A stretch of 64,000 nt of DNA from Agapanthus africanus (lineage: Eukaryota > Streptophyta > Magnoliopsida > Asparagales > Amaryllidaceae), in the NCBI GenBank assembly GCA_030015575.1, contig CM057338.1, positions 830,420,353 to 830,484,352 on the forward strand, in the 5' to 3' direction. Positions 29,340 to 41,345 of the stretch are shown piece by piece. Every line of letters begins with the position of its first letter. Positions within the stretch are counted from its first letter, which is position 1. A program made the position numbers and the translations under genes. A model generated the notes under the pieces. The model did not search any database. It was not told the origin of the DNA and saw only the letters and a program-made list of their open reading frames with translations.

Positions 29340-30705
29340 CGAAGGGAAAGGGGATGAGATGAGCCGAATCATGGGAGATTTGGATTCGATTGGTTGAAAT
29401 ATTAGCAAAGAGGAAGAAAATGGGACCAAATCTGGGAGCGATCATTTTTATGGAGTCTCAGGTGATGATCTTGAGCAAGAGAACCCTAGAAATAAGAAGA
29501 AGCGCTACCATTGTCACACTCCTCAACAAATCCAAGAGCTTGAAGGTACGATCTCAATAATTTATTTTCTTTTTCTTTTTTTCAGAAAGTTCATGTTTTG
29601 ATAATGGCAGCAGTCTATTTAAAGAAAGCCCACACCCAGATGAAAAGCAAAGATTAGAACTCAGCAAACGTCTCAATTTAGATCCGCGACAAGTGAAATT
29701 TTGGTTCCAAAATCGCCGTACGCAAATGAAGGTAAGCCCTCAAAATCAATGAAAACTTGCCCTTTACTTTATTTTCATAGCGTTGAGATTAGTTTCATTT
29801 GTTGTTAAAAAGACCCAAATAGAGAGACATGAGAATGCACTCCTTAAACAAGATAACGAAAAGCTTCGGTTCGAGCAGATCACGATAAGAGAAGCAATGA
29901 GAAACCCCATGTGCAGCAACTGCGGCGGGCCTGCGATCCTTGGAGAGTTGTCTCTCGAAGAACATCAGCCAAGGATCGAGAATGCTCGATTGAAAGACGA
30001 GCTCGATCGAGTTTGTGCGCTAGCTGGGAAATTCTTAGGCAGGCCCAATTCGTTGTTAGAGCTTTCGGTTGGGGGCATTTCCGCAAATTTGCCCCAAATT
30101 TTGGTGGTGTCGATTACTCTAGAGAAATCGGTGTTGTTGGAGCTAGCATTGAGTGCAATGGACGAGCTTGTGAGGATGGCGCAAATGGGCGAGCCTCTTT
30201 GGGTTCAGGGCTTTGAAAACGGGAAAGGTACATTAAATTATGAAGAGTATTCACAAATATTTTCCCTTCAATCAAGCAATTTACCAATCAGCTTTATACT
30301 CTTTCATCTCTTTAGACTCGATGGGCAGATATGTTCCATACTATCATCGCGCGAGAGCCACCACCACCGACATAATTTCGAGTGGCGTTGGCGGAACTAG
30401 AAATGGTGCACTTCAGCCGGTCAGTTCATATGAGCAATTTATTATGATTACATGGCGAGTTTTCAATAGTCTCAATTTGTATGTTTATATGTTTTTTTCC
30501 TTCAATAGATGCAAACCGAGCTTCAGGTTCTCTCACCGCTCGTCCCCACCCGCGAGATCAGCTTCCTCAGATTCTGCAAACAACTTGGAGAGGGAGCATG
30601 GGCCGTGGTGGATGTGTCCATTGATGGAACCAGGGAAAACTCATTGATAGGCACGGGAACTAATATGAAATGCAGGAGGTTGCCTTCTGGGTGTCTAGTG
30701 CAAGA
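29340..30705 (+). pseudogene. Class IV HD-ZIP (homeobox-START) gene fragment, broken
   Basis: Similar to the ANL2/PDF2/HDG type, transcription factors of the plant epidermis. Pieces in order: acidic leader and start of the homeodomain (to 29545, [16 protein letters not shown]); rest of the homeodomain (29612-29731, [19 protein letters not shown] and [10 protein letters not shown]); leucine-zipper-loop and start of START (29813 to about 30260, [54 protein letters not shown]); START middle (30316-30416, RWADMFHT in one frame, [20 protein letters not shown]); and START further part (30509-30705, [32 protein letters not shown]). It is broken: TGA at about 29396, a frame mismatch across the homeodomain intron, about 40 START residues missing before 30316, and loss of the entire C-terminal half after 30705. 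Introns are retained, so it came from genomic DNA. Confidence 0.85.
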
Positions 30706-30729
30706 TATTTTTAAGTTTTAAAAAAAAAA

Positions 30730-30944
30730 TGATACTTTGCCCCTACGGTTTCCACCGTAGTTGCCCATACGTTGGAAACCGTAGGGGCATTTGCTCCTAC
30801 TGTTCCAACCGTAGGGGCAAATTAATATCCGTAGGGGCAAGTACGCCGTTTCGACTTACGGTCGATATTTTTGCCCCCTACGCAGTGCTTCGTCCGTACG
30901 GTCCTAACCGTAGGGGCAGCCCTGGATTGTGGATTGTAGTAGTG
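30730..30944 (+). repeat. CACTA-like right terminus with GTAGGGGCA subterminal repeats
   Basis: Many direct and inverted copies of CCGTAGGGGCAA and its complement TTGCCCCTACGG, then the end GGATTGTAGTAGTG at 30944. Its complement begins CACTACTACAATCC, as expected for a CACTA (CMC) transposon end. A matching left CACTA end was not found in the window, although GTAGGGGCA-like sequence lies at 28685-28735. Confidence 0.5.
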
Positions 30945-31239
30945 CTAGCACCTTCCACGTTAAGGATAAATTCTAATAAAATATTATTGTAAATTCATAT
31001 TGCCTTATTTAAGGGACTTTGTCCTAAATGCACATTATATATATAACCTCACCCCGTTACATAAGCCTTCCTACAATATATTTTTGAAAACCCAAAATAT
31101 AGTCGATTAACAAAATTAGGTCTTTGTTAGGTTCTTACATTATGTTTTCAGATTATGGTGTTGGATGAGATAACTATGGTTCGGTTTTTTCCATTTGCAT
31201 ATATCCTCAACCAAACATTGCATATAGAGAGAATTTTTT
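30945..31239. other. Unassigned A/T-rich stretch
   Basis: No frame or repeat that I can support. Confidence 0.5.
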
Positions 31240-32503
31240 TCCATCAATGAACACAGGCTAAGGAAGGATATTAAGATAACAGAGAACCAATTTGGGTTCA
31301 TGCCTGGACGATCGACGACAGAGGCGATTCATTTGCTTCGTCAACTTGTCGAGCGCTTTCGAGAGAGGAGAAGAGATTTGCATATGATATTTATTGATTT
31401 AGAAAAAGCGTACGACAAGGTACCTAGAGAGGTATTATGGGGGACAATGATGAAAAAGGGGGTCCCCGTCAAGTATATTGACATAATCAAGGATATGTAC
31501 GACGGAGTAGTGGCAAATGTCAGAACTTGCGGTGGCTTAACAAGTGATTTTCCGATTACTATTGGTTTACATCAAGGATCTGCATTAAGTCCTTTCCTGT
31601 TTACCATCGTGATGGATGAGCTTACTAGAACTATCCAAGATGAGGTCCCTTGGTGTATGCTATTCGCTGATGATATTGTTCTAGTAAATGAGACGAAAGC
31701 AGGGGTTAATGCCAAATTGGAATTATGGAGACAAACATTGGAATCTCGGGGATTCAGATTGAGCAGGTCCAAGACAGCATATATGCACTGCAAATTTAGT
31801 AGCCAGAGAAGTCAAAACCATATTGGTATAACATTGGAAGGGCAAGAGATATCACCGAGCGACCAGTTTAGATATCTAGGTTCCATCATCCAAAGGAATG
31901 GGGAGATCGATAGTGATGTTAATCAAAGGATCCAAGCTGGTTGGTTGAAATGGAGGAGTGCAACAGGGATTTTGTGTGATCGTAACTTTCCGTTAAAATT
32001 GAAAGGGAAGTTTTATCGGAGCGCTATTCGGCCTGCCTTATTATATGGTACAGAATGCTGGGCTCCTAAGAAGCATCATACACAGAAGATGCACGTAGCG
32101 GTGATGCGCATGCTTCGTTGGATATACGGTAACACTAGAAAAGACAAGGTGCGAAATGAGGATATTCGTGCAAAAGTTGGTGTAGCACCCGTGGAGGAGA
32201 AGATGCGGGAAAACCGGCTTAGATGGTTTGGTCATGTGCGACGCAGACCTATGGAAGCACCGGTTCGACGAATAGATACTCTCGATATGGGTAATGGCAA
32301 AAGGGCAAAAGGGAGACCGAAGAAAACATGGATGGAGGTGATATGAAACGATATGGTTGCTAAAGGACTCAATGAAAGTATATTGTTCGATAGAAGTGAG
32401 TGGAGACAGAGGATTCATGTGCTGGACCCGGCGTGATTCTCATGTTGGTTCATGTAGCCTACCCCATATGCTTGGGATAAAAGGCTCAGTTGTTGTTGTT
32501 GTG
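31240..32503 (+). mobile_element. 5'-truncated RTE-type LINE
   Basis: Starts inside the reverse transcriptase (INE, then RLRKDIKITENQFGF with a frameshift near 31250) and ends with GGGATAAAAGGCTCAG followed by TTG repeats (32490-32502), the usual 3' end of RTE-clade elements. No apurinic endonuclease domain is present, as expected for 5' truncation during target-primed reverse transcription. A target duplication was not clear. Confidence 0.88.
31300..32434 (+). pseudogene. RTE-type reverse transcriptase, partial
   Basis: An intact 348-codon frame (31300-32346) encodes the later part of a LINE reverse transcriptase: GRSTTEAIHLLRQLVERF, IDLEKAYDKVPREVLW, GLHQGSALSPFLFTIVMDEL, catalytic FADD (MLFADDIVLV), then FRYLGSIIQRNGEID and the C-terminal RENRLRWFGHVRRRP and GRPKKTWMEVI typical of plant RTE. 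TGA at 32344 interrupts before NDMVAKGLNESILFDRSEW, which belongs to the same protein and ends at TGA about 32432; an Arg CGA there would be the simplest ancestor. The N-terminal endonuclease and fingers are missing, so it cannot act alone. Confidence 0.9.
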
Positions 32504-34386
32504 GAGAAATAATGTCTCGTGTAGTTGCATGTATTAATCAGCCAACTAGAAAAATCTAAATACCAAGTTCTTGGCAGCATGATAAATTAACTTAATTGTT
32601 TGGCTACTTCACGAGCCAGTGATTACTCAAACATCTACAGAACGACCATCACCTTTTATTTTCTTAATATTCTGATACTTCCATTGTAAGTTTTCGACAT
32701 GTAACTATTTCATTTACTTTGTAAAGGCTAAATTTATCAGATAATTGCTACCCTACATGTCTTTTCAAACTGCCGGTATTTTATATGTAGTAGTTGATAA
32801 ATTTAGTGATCAACTTGTAAATATAGTAATTATCTTCAAAATGTATTAGGTACATGCTACATACAGTAAATATCCAAAATGTTACAATGATATTGTAGGA
32901 AAATATTTAAAAATTTCCCTTTTTTAAAAAGAAAAACAAAATGGATTATGAGTGTGGCTTATTATAAAATCACAAAGATGTGGAGGGCCAATATAGAAAG
33001 AACCCTGTTTTCTATTGCTTGCTGCCCAAGTTTCCATTCGCTGCCTGGATTGGGCTGCCCGATCCTAGGTTGGTTGCCCGTGCCCCATATATTTTTCAGA
33101 CATGATTTATTTTTACAATTTGAGATAGAGATAGAGAGAGAGAGAGCATAGTCTTTCTCCTCTTTTCTCACCCAACGCATGCAGTGAAGGTAGAGGGGGT
33201 GAGCTTCTATTCCCTCCCCCCCCATCCCTGGGGTTTTGATCGATGCTATATGATTATTTCATCAAGTAACGTAGGAGTCTTTATTATGTCTCATGGGTTT
33301 TGATGTTAGATATACGTATAAGTTCATCGATCAGCTAGCTTCCTTTTGTTTCGATGCCTAATGGGTTTGTTTTGATTTGGCAAAAGCCTTGTTGCTTTTG
33401 ATGATTCCAAAAATAAAGCTGGTTTCTTCTAAATGTGTAATGGGTTTTGATGTATTTTTGGTGTTGAGATCGAATCATGTGGAAACAACAAGTTTTAGAT
33501 ATATAATTTGTTCTGTTTCCTTATTTGGATGTGTATCATGATATTTATGGTTACCCAAATAATTATGGAATGGTTTTTTTTTAATATACAAATTTCCTTA
33601 TTTAGTTAGAGTTGTGGTTTGTTTACCCACATTGCTATTCTTTTTATTTATAAAATTGTTTATATGGGGCAAGAGGGTGTTAATTATTTTTGCCTTTCTT
33701 TGGAAATTTTCTTCTTCTTATTTACTTTGTATTATTATTTATTTACGTTTTTATTTTTTGGTTATTGATTAAACTTGTTTATATGGGATCAATCAATTTG
33801 CGCTAGTTATTTAATTCTTATCTTTGCTGTGTGATTGTTTAATTACATGGGAGAAAGAGTGTTGCTTATTTTTGAATTGCTTTGCATTCTTAATATTCAT
33901 TTTTTTTGGGTATTTGGAAATTACACTTGTTTATATGGGATCAAAGAGCAGTATTTATTTTTCGTTTGCTTTATGTAGGTTTTTAATTTGGCTTGCTTAC
34001 TTTCCTAATTTAGTTAAGATTGGGTTGTTTACAATGTATTTATGTTAAGCTACAATGTATCCAAATATATCTATTTACAGTAATTAATTGCTTTGGTGGA
34101 ACGTTTTATTTATTTATTTCAAATCATGGTTCAAGTGAAATAGATTTTTAGCTGGTGGAATGTATTAGTTTATTCTGCATTTCATTATTAATGCCAATAA
34201 AACAATTTAATGATTTGGTTCGTTAATGAATTAATTAGTTTATCTGCATTGAAACATTATGTGGACAAAATCACTGACATTTAATATTTAGTTTTGGTGC
34301 CTAGAGAAATTTGATTATATTACCGTTAATTTTATGTGTGCTATGAATTAACCTTAAGCATATTACTTAATATAATTTTGTAGACG
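32504..34386 (+). other. A/T-rich stretch, possible promoter, leader and first intron
   Basis: No coding frame that I can support. 33120-33190 has a GAGAGA run and C/T-rich sequence like a plant 5' leader. 33650-33990 holds three or so diverged repeats around TTGTTTATATGGGATCAA. The stretch ends in a plausible splice acceptor (TAATATAATTTTGTAG) directly before ATG 34387, so much of it may be an intron in the leader. Confidence 0.4.
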
Positions 34387-35841
34387 ATGGATTTGGAGGA
34401 GTCGGTTCCTTTATTGAACAATCGGTCATGATGCACGGTTCGCCCTCACCTATCTCGTTCCTCTTATGACCACCACTCTGCTATCGGCATGTCTCACTTT
34501 TTCGTGGACTTTGTTGACATTGCGGTGCGTAGATTTAGCACTGAGCTACATTCGCGTCCTCCCACCGACATGCATTTTTATCATGGGAGTTAGTTTTATG
34601 CTGGATTACGATGGCTTTGGCGTTTACCTAGCCTTGCCTCTTTGTGTATCTGGCTTGCTTTTAGGATGCCATAGCTCTGTGATTTTTAGGGTGCATCAAG
34701 GCGAAATTTTATCGTATGAGAGGGAGAGGGTTATGGCATTGTGTCTTAGCAAAGTATGGCCTTCAAGAGACATACTTGTTCGCGTCGCATGCGCTCTCTG
34801 CTTGGCGATGGTATACAGAGGATTCTGGATAGTGGGTATAGCAGGCGTTATTGCACCCTATCATGATGACGGCATTCCTCGTTACTTGCTAGGCCTTGCT
34901 GCTCTTGGGTTGGCGTCGAGCATGGCATACAACATGCAGGTATAAAATTTGTCATGTTAATAAGCTCTATGCTGAAAACCTTATATTTTCTTTTAACTTC
35001 TTTTAATTTCTTAATCCTTTACTTTCAACATAAAAATTGATTGCTTTTATGGTATGGCGACTGTCATGACGAAAAAATAAGATAAATCAATGATATAATG
35101 GTGACCTATAGGTCGATGTATGCGGTAACAAATATGCATTATATTGCATGCAACAAGGAGGTATAGTTCATGGTGTTTAAATGTTCATAGTATTAATCTC
35201 AAATCATGAAAGTTCAGGGTATTTGAGCCTAATTTACCCTTCATAAAATCCTATCCATTTTAATTTGTGCTAACTCTTAATTCCAAAGTTGAGTTTTGTG
35301 CTAAAAGCCGATCGATCATAATTAATCATCTACACCTATGCAGGTATTTCGAAATGTGATACGGGCAGCGGCCTCCCATGCTGCCTACAACAGACTGGCT
35401 GCAATAGAGCCCGATGTGTCAGAAGCCTTTTCCGCTTCTTCAGTTAGAGGCCCTATCTTTTGCTGGAGTATGTTATGCCTCCGTATCTTCGGCCTTCACT
35501 GGATTAATCTTGAGCTTGGTGCGTGGTTATAGCGGCAAGGATTCTAGTAATTGCTGTGTCACTTGCGGATTGGCTTTCAAAGTGTGGTAACAGATGGGGC
35601 TTGGTCGGGTCGGGTACTGCACGTGGGGTTCACGGCTTCAAGGGAGATTCCAAGGACATATGTATGTTGTTCACAGAGCGGTGGATGAAAGCCTTGCTTG
35701 GTGATGATGTCTTCGTCTTCATGAGTGGCATTGCTGGTGGAGCTATATCGGCGATCATAACTGGTTAGGGTTAGGGTTAGGGTTAGGGGGAGCCTTGCGG
35801 TATACACAGCATTGGCAGCCTTTTTCATCTCGTATCTCATG
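34387..35841 (+). pseudogene. Unrecognised multi-pass membrane protein, copy 1, broken
   Basis: Exon 1 is 34387-34939: ATGGATTTGGAGGAG (MDLEESVPLLNNR), a one-base frameshift near 34425, then an open frame with four or more hydrophobic segments (MTTTLLSACLTFSWTLLTL, LALPLCVSGLLLG, VACALCLAMVYRGFWIVGIA, LLGLAALGLASSMAY). An intron with GT (34940) and AG (35343) follows. Exon 2 is 35344-35841 (VFRNVIRAAASHAAYNRLAA, AFSASSVRGPIF), with frameshifts near 35460 and 35575, and a telomere-like insert replacing about 30 bp at 35765. The second copy at 38105-39309 preserves the same splice sites. I do not recognise the family. It is not functional as read. Confidence 0.6.
35765..35790 (+). repeat. Telomere-like TTAGGG x4
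   Basis: Four perfect TTAGGG units plus GG inside exon 2 of copy 1. The duplicate at 39228-39260 has unrelated coding sequence there. A shorter similar stretch (two units plus partials) lies at 62395-62411. Confidence 0.9.
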
Positions 35842-37427
35842 GTAATGCAATTACATGCTTTAAACTTTAAAGAGATCTAAGACATTTTCATTTTTGGCTA
35901 AATTACCTTTCACAATGGTTAATTTTACTATAGGGTTGTTCTCCCTAAACTGCTACATATAATGAGGGTAGTTTAGTGAAACAGGACTCTCCCTTAAAAG
36001 CTAAAGGATTTTACTGTAATTAAAAAAAAACAAACTTTAACATAGTTTAGTGAAAAACAACGAAAGTTTAGAGTACTTAACTATAAAATTTGATTTGAAG
36101 GGACTATACTGTAACAAACTCCCTTAATATTTTGGTTCAAGTGAGTAAACTGTAAGAAAGAGGTTAGAGATAGATAGTAAAAACAGTGTAATCGATGGTA
36201 CTTTAGTGTAATTTCCATTCATTATGTTATGATTACTATACTTATCTCTCGCCCATGTACTTAAAATTAAAGTTTAAGGGAGTCGACTCAAGATATATTG
36301 AGTAATGGAAAACTATGATATATAGTTAATGGTACTTTAATTTAAAATTGAAGTTTAAGGGAGTCGACTCAAGATATATAGAGTAATGGAAAATTACGAT
36401 AGTTAAATGGTACTTTAATCTAAAATTGAAGTTTACTGTAATAAACTACCTTAAAATTTAGGGTTAAGGGGTTTCCTATAAATAATAAAAACTTTAAGAT
36501 AGTTTAGTACTATAGTGACAGATACTTTCGTTGTACTTTCCTATCGTTGAATTATGTATGATGGCTATGGCTATGCTCATCCGATAGATTAATCTCTTAA
36601 AATTTAAGGGTGTTACACTAAAAAATACTTTACGAATAGGTTTACAAGTGTTTACTGTAATAAGAAAACTTCTAGATAGTTCAGTAAGAACTAAGATAGT
36701 TAAGGGTACTTTGGTGTAGTTTCGTATCATTTTATTAAAACTACCATGCTTGTCTCCTGTTATAAACAAAAATTCGATTAAAACTTCGGTTAAGGGGGTG
36801 GGGTGGGGGGTTGTAATAACAAAATTAAGATAGTTACTTTAGTAAATAAACAACAATAGTCAATGGTAGTTGAGGGATAATTGCAAGTTAAAAAGAGTAG
36901 ATTGCTATAAACGGTCTTCAAAAACACTAATGAAACCCTAATTAAAAAGAGTATCTTGTAAATATTTGTTTTTCTTAAATTTATTTTATTATGAAGTACG
37001 TCTTGCTTTGCCTTTCCCCTTTAAAAGAAACCACTAATGAAACCCTAAGCTACCGTAGTTTTTCACCAAATCAACTATCTTGATGTTTTATTTATTATCT
37101 TTTGATAATTAATTTAGTAGAAAAACAACGAAATAGTTAAGGGTAGTATTTTGGGATGTCCCCCCTTCAGAAATCAAACCGGCAACCTCTCAATCTAAAG
37201 ATGAAATTTACCACAAGATCATGTATAATTAAAACTTTATTGATTTTATCCTGAGGGCTAATCATCCATGTGTTATCTCGAATTTTTTATTAAAGTAAGT
37301 TGTAGAGAGCTTACTGTAATGATCTTCCTTAAAAATTTAGGTTTAATGGAGTATGTTGGAATAAACTCTAAGAAAGTTTAGTATTTTATTATGATTACTA
37401 TGCCTATCCAACGCTCGTGTTTATAGT
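35842..37427 (+). other. Copy 1 noncoding stretch, intron-like
   Basis: A/T-rich sequence repeated in copy 2 at 39310-40785. It is full of diverged phrases such as TTTACTGTAATAAACT, GTTTAGTAA and AAATTTAGGGTTAAGGGG. A tandem unit of about 115 bp around AAGGGAGTCGACTCAAGATATA occurs twice at 36270-36440 and is missing from copy 2. No frame that I can support. Confidence 0.6.
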
Positions 37428-37570
37428 TTGTACTGGAGTTGGCGTGGATACCAGGTGGCTTATGCTAAAGTCGGTCCGGACAACTATCGGGATGCGAATT
37501 TGGACCCCGACATGCTTGCGAGGATGCTTCAGATATCGAACACGGTGCCGAAACGGATAATGCAAGGAAA
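37428..37570 (+). pseudogene. 3' exon of copy 1, cut by an inversion
   Basis: Encodes QVAYAKVGPDNYRDANLD, as in copy 2 at 40837 onward, but after GGATAATGCAAGGA the sequence jumps to TCTCTACTC. The missing end of the exon lies downstream on the opposite strand (38104 to about 37880). Confidence 0.7.
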
Positions 37571-38104
37571 TCTCTACTCTTATAATGCCAAAAGGAGGGG
37601 TGCCACGTAGCATTCTCATGTTTTTTTGGAATTAAAACTTAATTCTTAGATTGTCCATGTCGTCTATTTTTTGTACGTGCGAAGCACGTTGATACAAACT
37701 ACCATTAAACAGCTAAGAAATAGATCAAATTTAGCTTCCAAAATAAGCAAGAAAGATTCAAAGTTTGTTACATAATCTGAGAGAAATTCGGGATATATGG
37801 TATCAAAATAACTCAAATCCTATAGTTTCTGCTATCAAACAGAGCTGGAAATTATTATAAACAGAAGGCAGCAAATGCAAACACTCAAATACAACATAAT
37901 GTATCAATCAACCAACACCTTGATTTCATCCTCATCTTCAACAGCATTACCTACATCATCTTTCGTTCCGCGGGACCCGTATCATTGCTCATCCCGCTAG
38001 GACCTGCGGCAGCTGATCCTTGTGCCGTAATTTGCTCCAATTCTTGTCCTGGTTCATTAAAGCCTAGATGGATATCGTGTATCTTCAAAACCCCTGCAAA
38101 ATTT
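37571..38104 (-). pseudogene. Inverted end of copy 1: last exon part and 3' flank
   Basis: The reverse complement of this stretch matches 40960-41345 and then 42195-42338 of copy 2. Read on the minus strand it gives the exon end (GFNEPGQELEQI, then KDDVGNAVEDEDEIKVLVD with a stop), the 3' flank, and finally GCATTATAAGAGTAGAGA. It has GGA CAA where copy 2 has GGA TAA. Both breakpoints are sharp. Confidence 0.8.
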
Positions 38105-39309
38105 GCTCGGCTTGCTTTTAGGATGCTATAGCTATGTGATTTTTAAGGCGCATCAAGGCGAAATTTTCTCTTATGAGAGGGGAGAGGGTTATGGCATTGT
38201 GTATTAGCAAAGTATGGCCTTCAAGAGACATACTTGTTCGTGTTGCATGCGATCGCTGCTTGGTGATGGTATACAGCGGATTCTGGATAGTGGGTATAGC
38301 AGGCGTTATTGCACCCTATCATGATGACAACATTCCTCGTTACTAGCTAGGCCTTGCTGCTCTTGGGTTGGCACCGAGCATGGCGTACACCATACAGGTA
38401 TAAAATTTGTCATGTCAATAAGCTCTATGTTGAAAACCTTATATTTTCTTTTAACTTTTAATTTCTTAATCCTTTACTTTCAACGTAAAATTTGGTTGCT
38501 TTTATGGTATGGAGACTGTCATGACGATAAAATAAGATAAATCAATGATGTAATGGTGACCTATCGGTCGATGTATGCGGTAACAAATATGCATTATATT
38601 TCATGCAACAAGGCGGGATAGTTCATGGTGTTTAAATGTTCAAACTATTCATCTCAAATTCATGAAAGTTCAGGGTATTTGAGCCTAATTTACCCTTCAT
38701 AAAATCCTATCCATTTTAATTTGTGCCAACTCTTAATTCCAAAGTTGAGTTTTGTGCCAAGCCGATCGATCATAATTAATCATCTACACCTATGCAGGTA
38801 TTTCGAAATGTGATATGGGCAGCGGTCTCCCATGATGCCTAAAACAGACTGGCTGCAGTAGAGCCCGATGTGTCAGAGGCCTTTTCCGCTTCTTCAGTTA
38901 GAGGCCCTATCTTTGCTGGAGCATGTTATGCCTCCATATCTTCGGCCTTCACGTATTAATCTTGAGCTTGGCGTGTGGTTATAGCGACAAGGATGCTAGT
39001 AATTGCTGTGTGTCACTTGCGAATTGGCTTTCAAAGTTTGGTAACAGATGGGGCTTGGTCGGGTTGGGTACTATGCGTGGGGTTCACGGCTTCAAGGGAG
39101 ATTCCAAGGACATATGGATGTTGTTCACAGAGCGGCGGATGAGAGCCTTGCTTGGTGATGATATCACGGGAGAGTTCGTCTTCATGAGTGGCATTGCTGG
39201 CGGAGCTATATCGGCGATCATAACTGGCGGGTTGTCTCTTGTCTTGGGCCATGACCGGAGCCTTGCGATATACTCGGCATTGGCTGCCTTTTTCATCTCG
39301 TATCTCATG
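38105..39309 (+). pseudogene. Unrecognised membrane protein, copy 2, 5'-truncated and broken
   Basis: A tandem duplicate of 34650-35841 beginning inside exon 1 (GCTTGCTTTTAGGATGC). Exon 1 remnant is 38105-38397; exon 2 is 38798-39309, with conserved GT/AG junctions. Exon 1 has a one-base insertion near 38180 and a TAG at about 38344; exon 2 has TAA at about 38839 and a further frame change. The longest frame (38923-39369) gives LANWLSKFGNRWGLVGLGTM, FKGDSKDIWMLFTERRMRAL, FMSGIAGGAISAIITGGLSL and SALAAFFISYLMVMQ, including two or three probable membrane segments. Family not recognised. Confidence 0.6.
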
Positions 39310-40785
39310 GTAATGCAATTACATGCTTTAAACTTTAAAGAGATCCAAGCCATTTTCATTTTTGGCTAAATTACCTTTCACAATAGTTAATTTTACTATA
39401 GGGCTGTTCTCCCTAAACTGCTACATATAATGAGGGTAGTTTAGTGAAACATGACTCTCCGTTAAAAGCCAAGGGATTTTACTGTAATTTAAAAAAAAAA
39501 CTTTAACATAGTTTTGTGAAAAATAACGAAAGTTTAGAGTATTTAACTATAAAATTTGATTTGAAGGGACTATACTGTAACAAACTCCCTTAATATTTTG
39601 GTTTAAGTGAGTAAACTGTAAGAAAGAGGTTAGAGATAGATGGTAAAAACAGTGTAATCGATGGTACTTTAGTGTAATTTCCATTCATTATGTTATGATT
39701 ACTATACTTATCTATCGCCTGTGTACTAAAAATTAAATAGTTAAATGGTACTTTAATCTAAAATTGAAGTTTGAAGGAGTTTACTGTAATAAACTACCTT
39801 AAAATTTAGGGTTAAGGGGTTTCCTATAAATAATAAAAACTTTAAGATGGTTTAGTAATCACAATGATAGTGACGGATACTTTCGTTGTACTTTCCTATC
39901 TTTCCTATTGCTGAATTATGTATGACGGCTATGGCTATGCTCATCCGATAAATTAATCTCTTAAATTTTAAGTGAGTTACACAAAAAAATACTTTACGGA
40001 TAGGTTTACAAGTGTTTACTGTAATTAGAAAAAACTTCTAGATATAGTTCAGTAAGAACTAAGATAGTTAAGGGTATTTTGGTGTAGTTTCTTATCATTT
40101 TAGTAAAACTACCATGCTCGTCTCCTGTTATAAACAAAAATTCGATTGAATTTTTTTTTGGGGGGAGGGGGTGGGGTGGGGTTGTAACAACAAAATTAAG
40201 ATAGTTACTTTAGTAAATAAACAACAATAGTAGATGGTAGTTAAGGGATAATTGTAAGTTAAAAAGAGTAGATTGCTATAAACGGTCTTCAAAAACACTA
40301 ATTAAACCCTTATTAAAAAGAGTATCTTGTAAATATTTGTTTTTTTAAATTTATTTTATCCTCTAGTTCTTCTAGCTTTGCTTTTTTCCCTTAAAAAAAC
40401 CCACTAATGAAACCCTAAGCTACTGTAGTTTTTCACCAAATCAACTATCTTAATGTTTTATTTATTACCTTTTGATAATTAATTTAATAGAAAAACAACG
40501 ATATAGTTAAGAGTAGTATTTTGGGATGTCCCTCATTTAGAAATCGAACCGGCAACCTCTCAATATAAAGATGAAATTTACCCAAGATCATGTATAATTA
40601 AAACTTTATTGATTATATCTGGAGGGTTAATCATCCTTGAGTTATCTCAAATAAAAAATTTAAAGTAAATTGCAGGAAGCTTACTGTAATGATCTCCCAA
40701 AAAAATTTAGGTTTAATGGATTGGAATAAACTTTAAGAAAGTTTAGTATTTTACTATGATTACTATGCCCATCTAAGGCACTTGT
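39310..40785 (+). other. Copy 2 noncoding stretch, intron-like
   Basis: Diverged duplicate of 35842-37427, with indels. No frame that I can support. Confidence 0.6.
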
Positions 40786-40788
40786 TTA

Positions 40789-41160
40789 TTGTTTGTACTG
40801 GCGTTGGCGTGGCCGCAAACCAGTGTTATGGCATACCAGGTGGCTTATGCTAAAGTCAGTCCGGACAACTATCGGGACGCGAATCTGGACCACGGCATGC
40901 TCGTGAGGATGCATCAGATCGAACACGGTGCCAAAATAGATAATGCGAGGAAACGAGCAATTTTTGCACGGGTTTTGGAGATACATGATATCCATCTGGG
41001 CTTTAATGAGCCAGGATAAGAATTAGAGCAAATTGCAGCTCAAGGACCAGCTGCCGTGGATCCTTGCAGGATGAGCGATGATACGGATCCCAGCAGGATG
41101 AAAGACGATGTAGGTAATGCTGTTGAGGATGAGGATGAAATCAAAGTGTTGGTTTATTGA
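40789..41160 (+). pseudogene. 3' exon of copy 2
   Basis: The frame gives AYQVAYAKVSPDNYRDANLD, RMHQIEHGAKIDNARKRA and LEIHDIHLGFNEPG, then TAA at 41017, and continues in the same frame (ELEQIAAQGPAAV ... DDVGNAVEDEDEIKVLVY) to TGA 41160. In the inverted copy 1 segment the TAA position reads CAA, so the stop is a C-to-T change. The acidic tail is conserved in both copies. The protein is not recognised. Confidence 0.6.
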
Positions 41161-41345
41161 TGCATTATGTTGTGTTTGAGTGTTTGTATTTGCTGCCTTC
41201 TGTTTGTAATAATTTTCAGCTCTGTTTGATAGCAGAAACTATGAGATTTGATTTGTTTTGATGTCTTATATCCCAAATTTCTCTTGGATTATGTAACAAA
41301 CTTTGAATCTTGCTTATTTTGGGAGCTAAATTTAATCTATTTCTC

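Noticed and set aside
28902-29397. Frames of 90-135 codons on both strands
   Set aside because: Low-complexity CCGCCACCCCGG repeats without stops; no domain.
29340-30705. Functional HD-ZIP IV gene
   Set aside because: Missing START residues, a stop, a frame mismatch in the homeodomain and loss of the C-terminal half.
35765-35790. True chromosome end
   Set aside because: Only four units, with gene sequence on both sides; interstitial.
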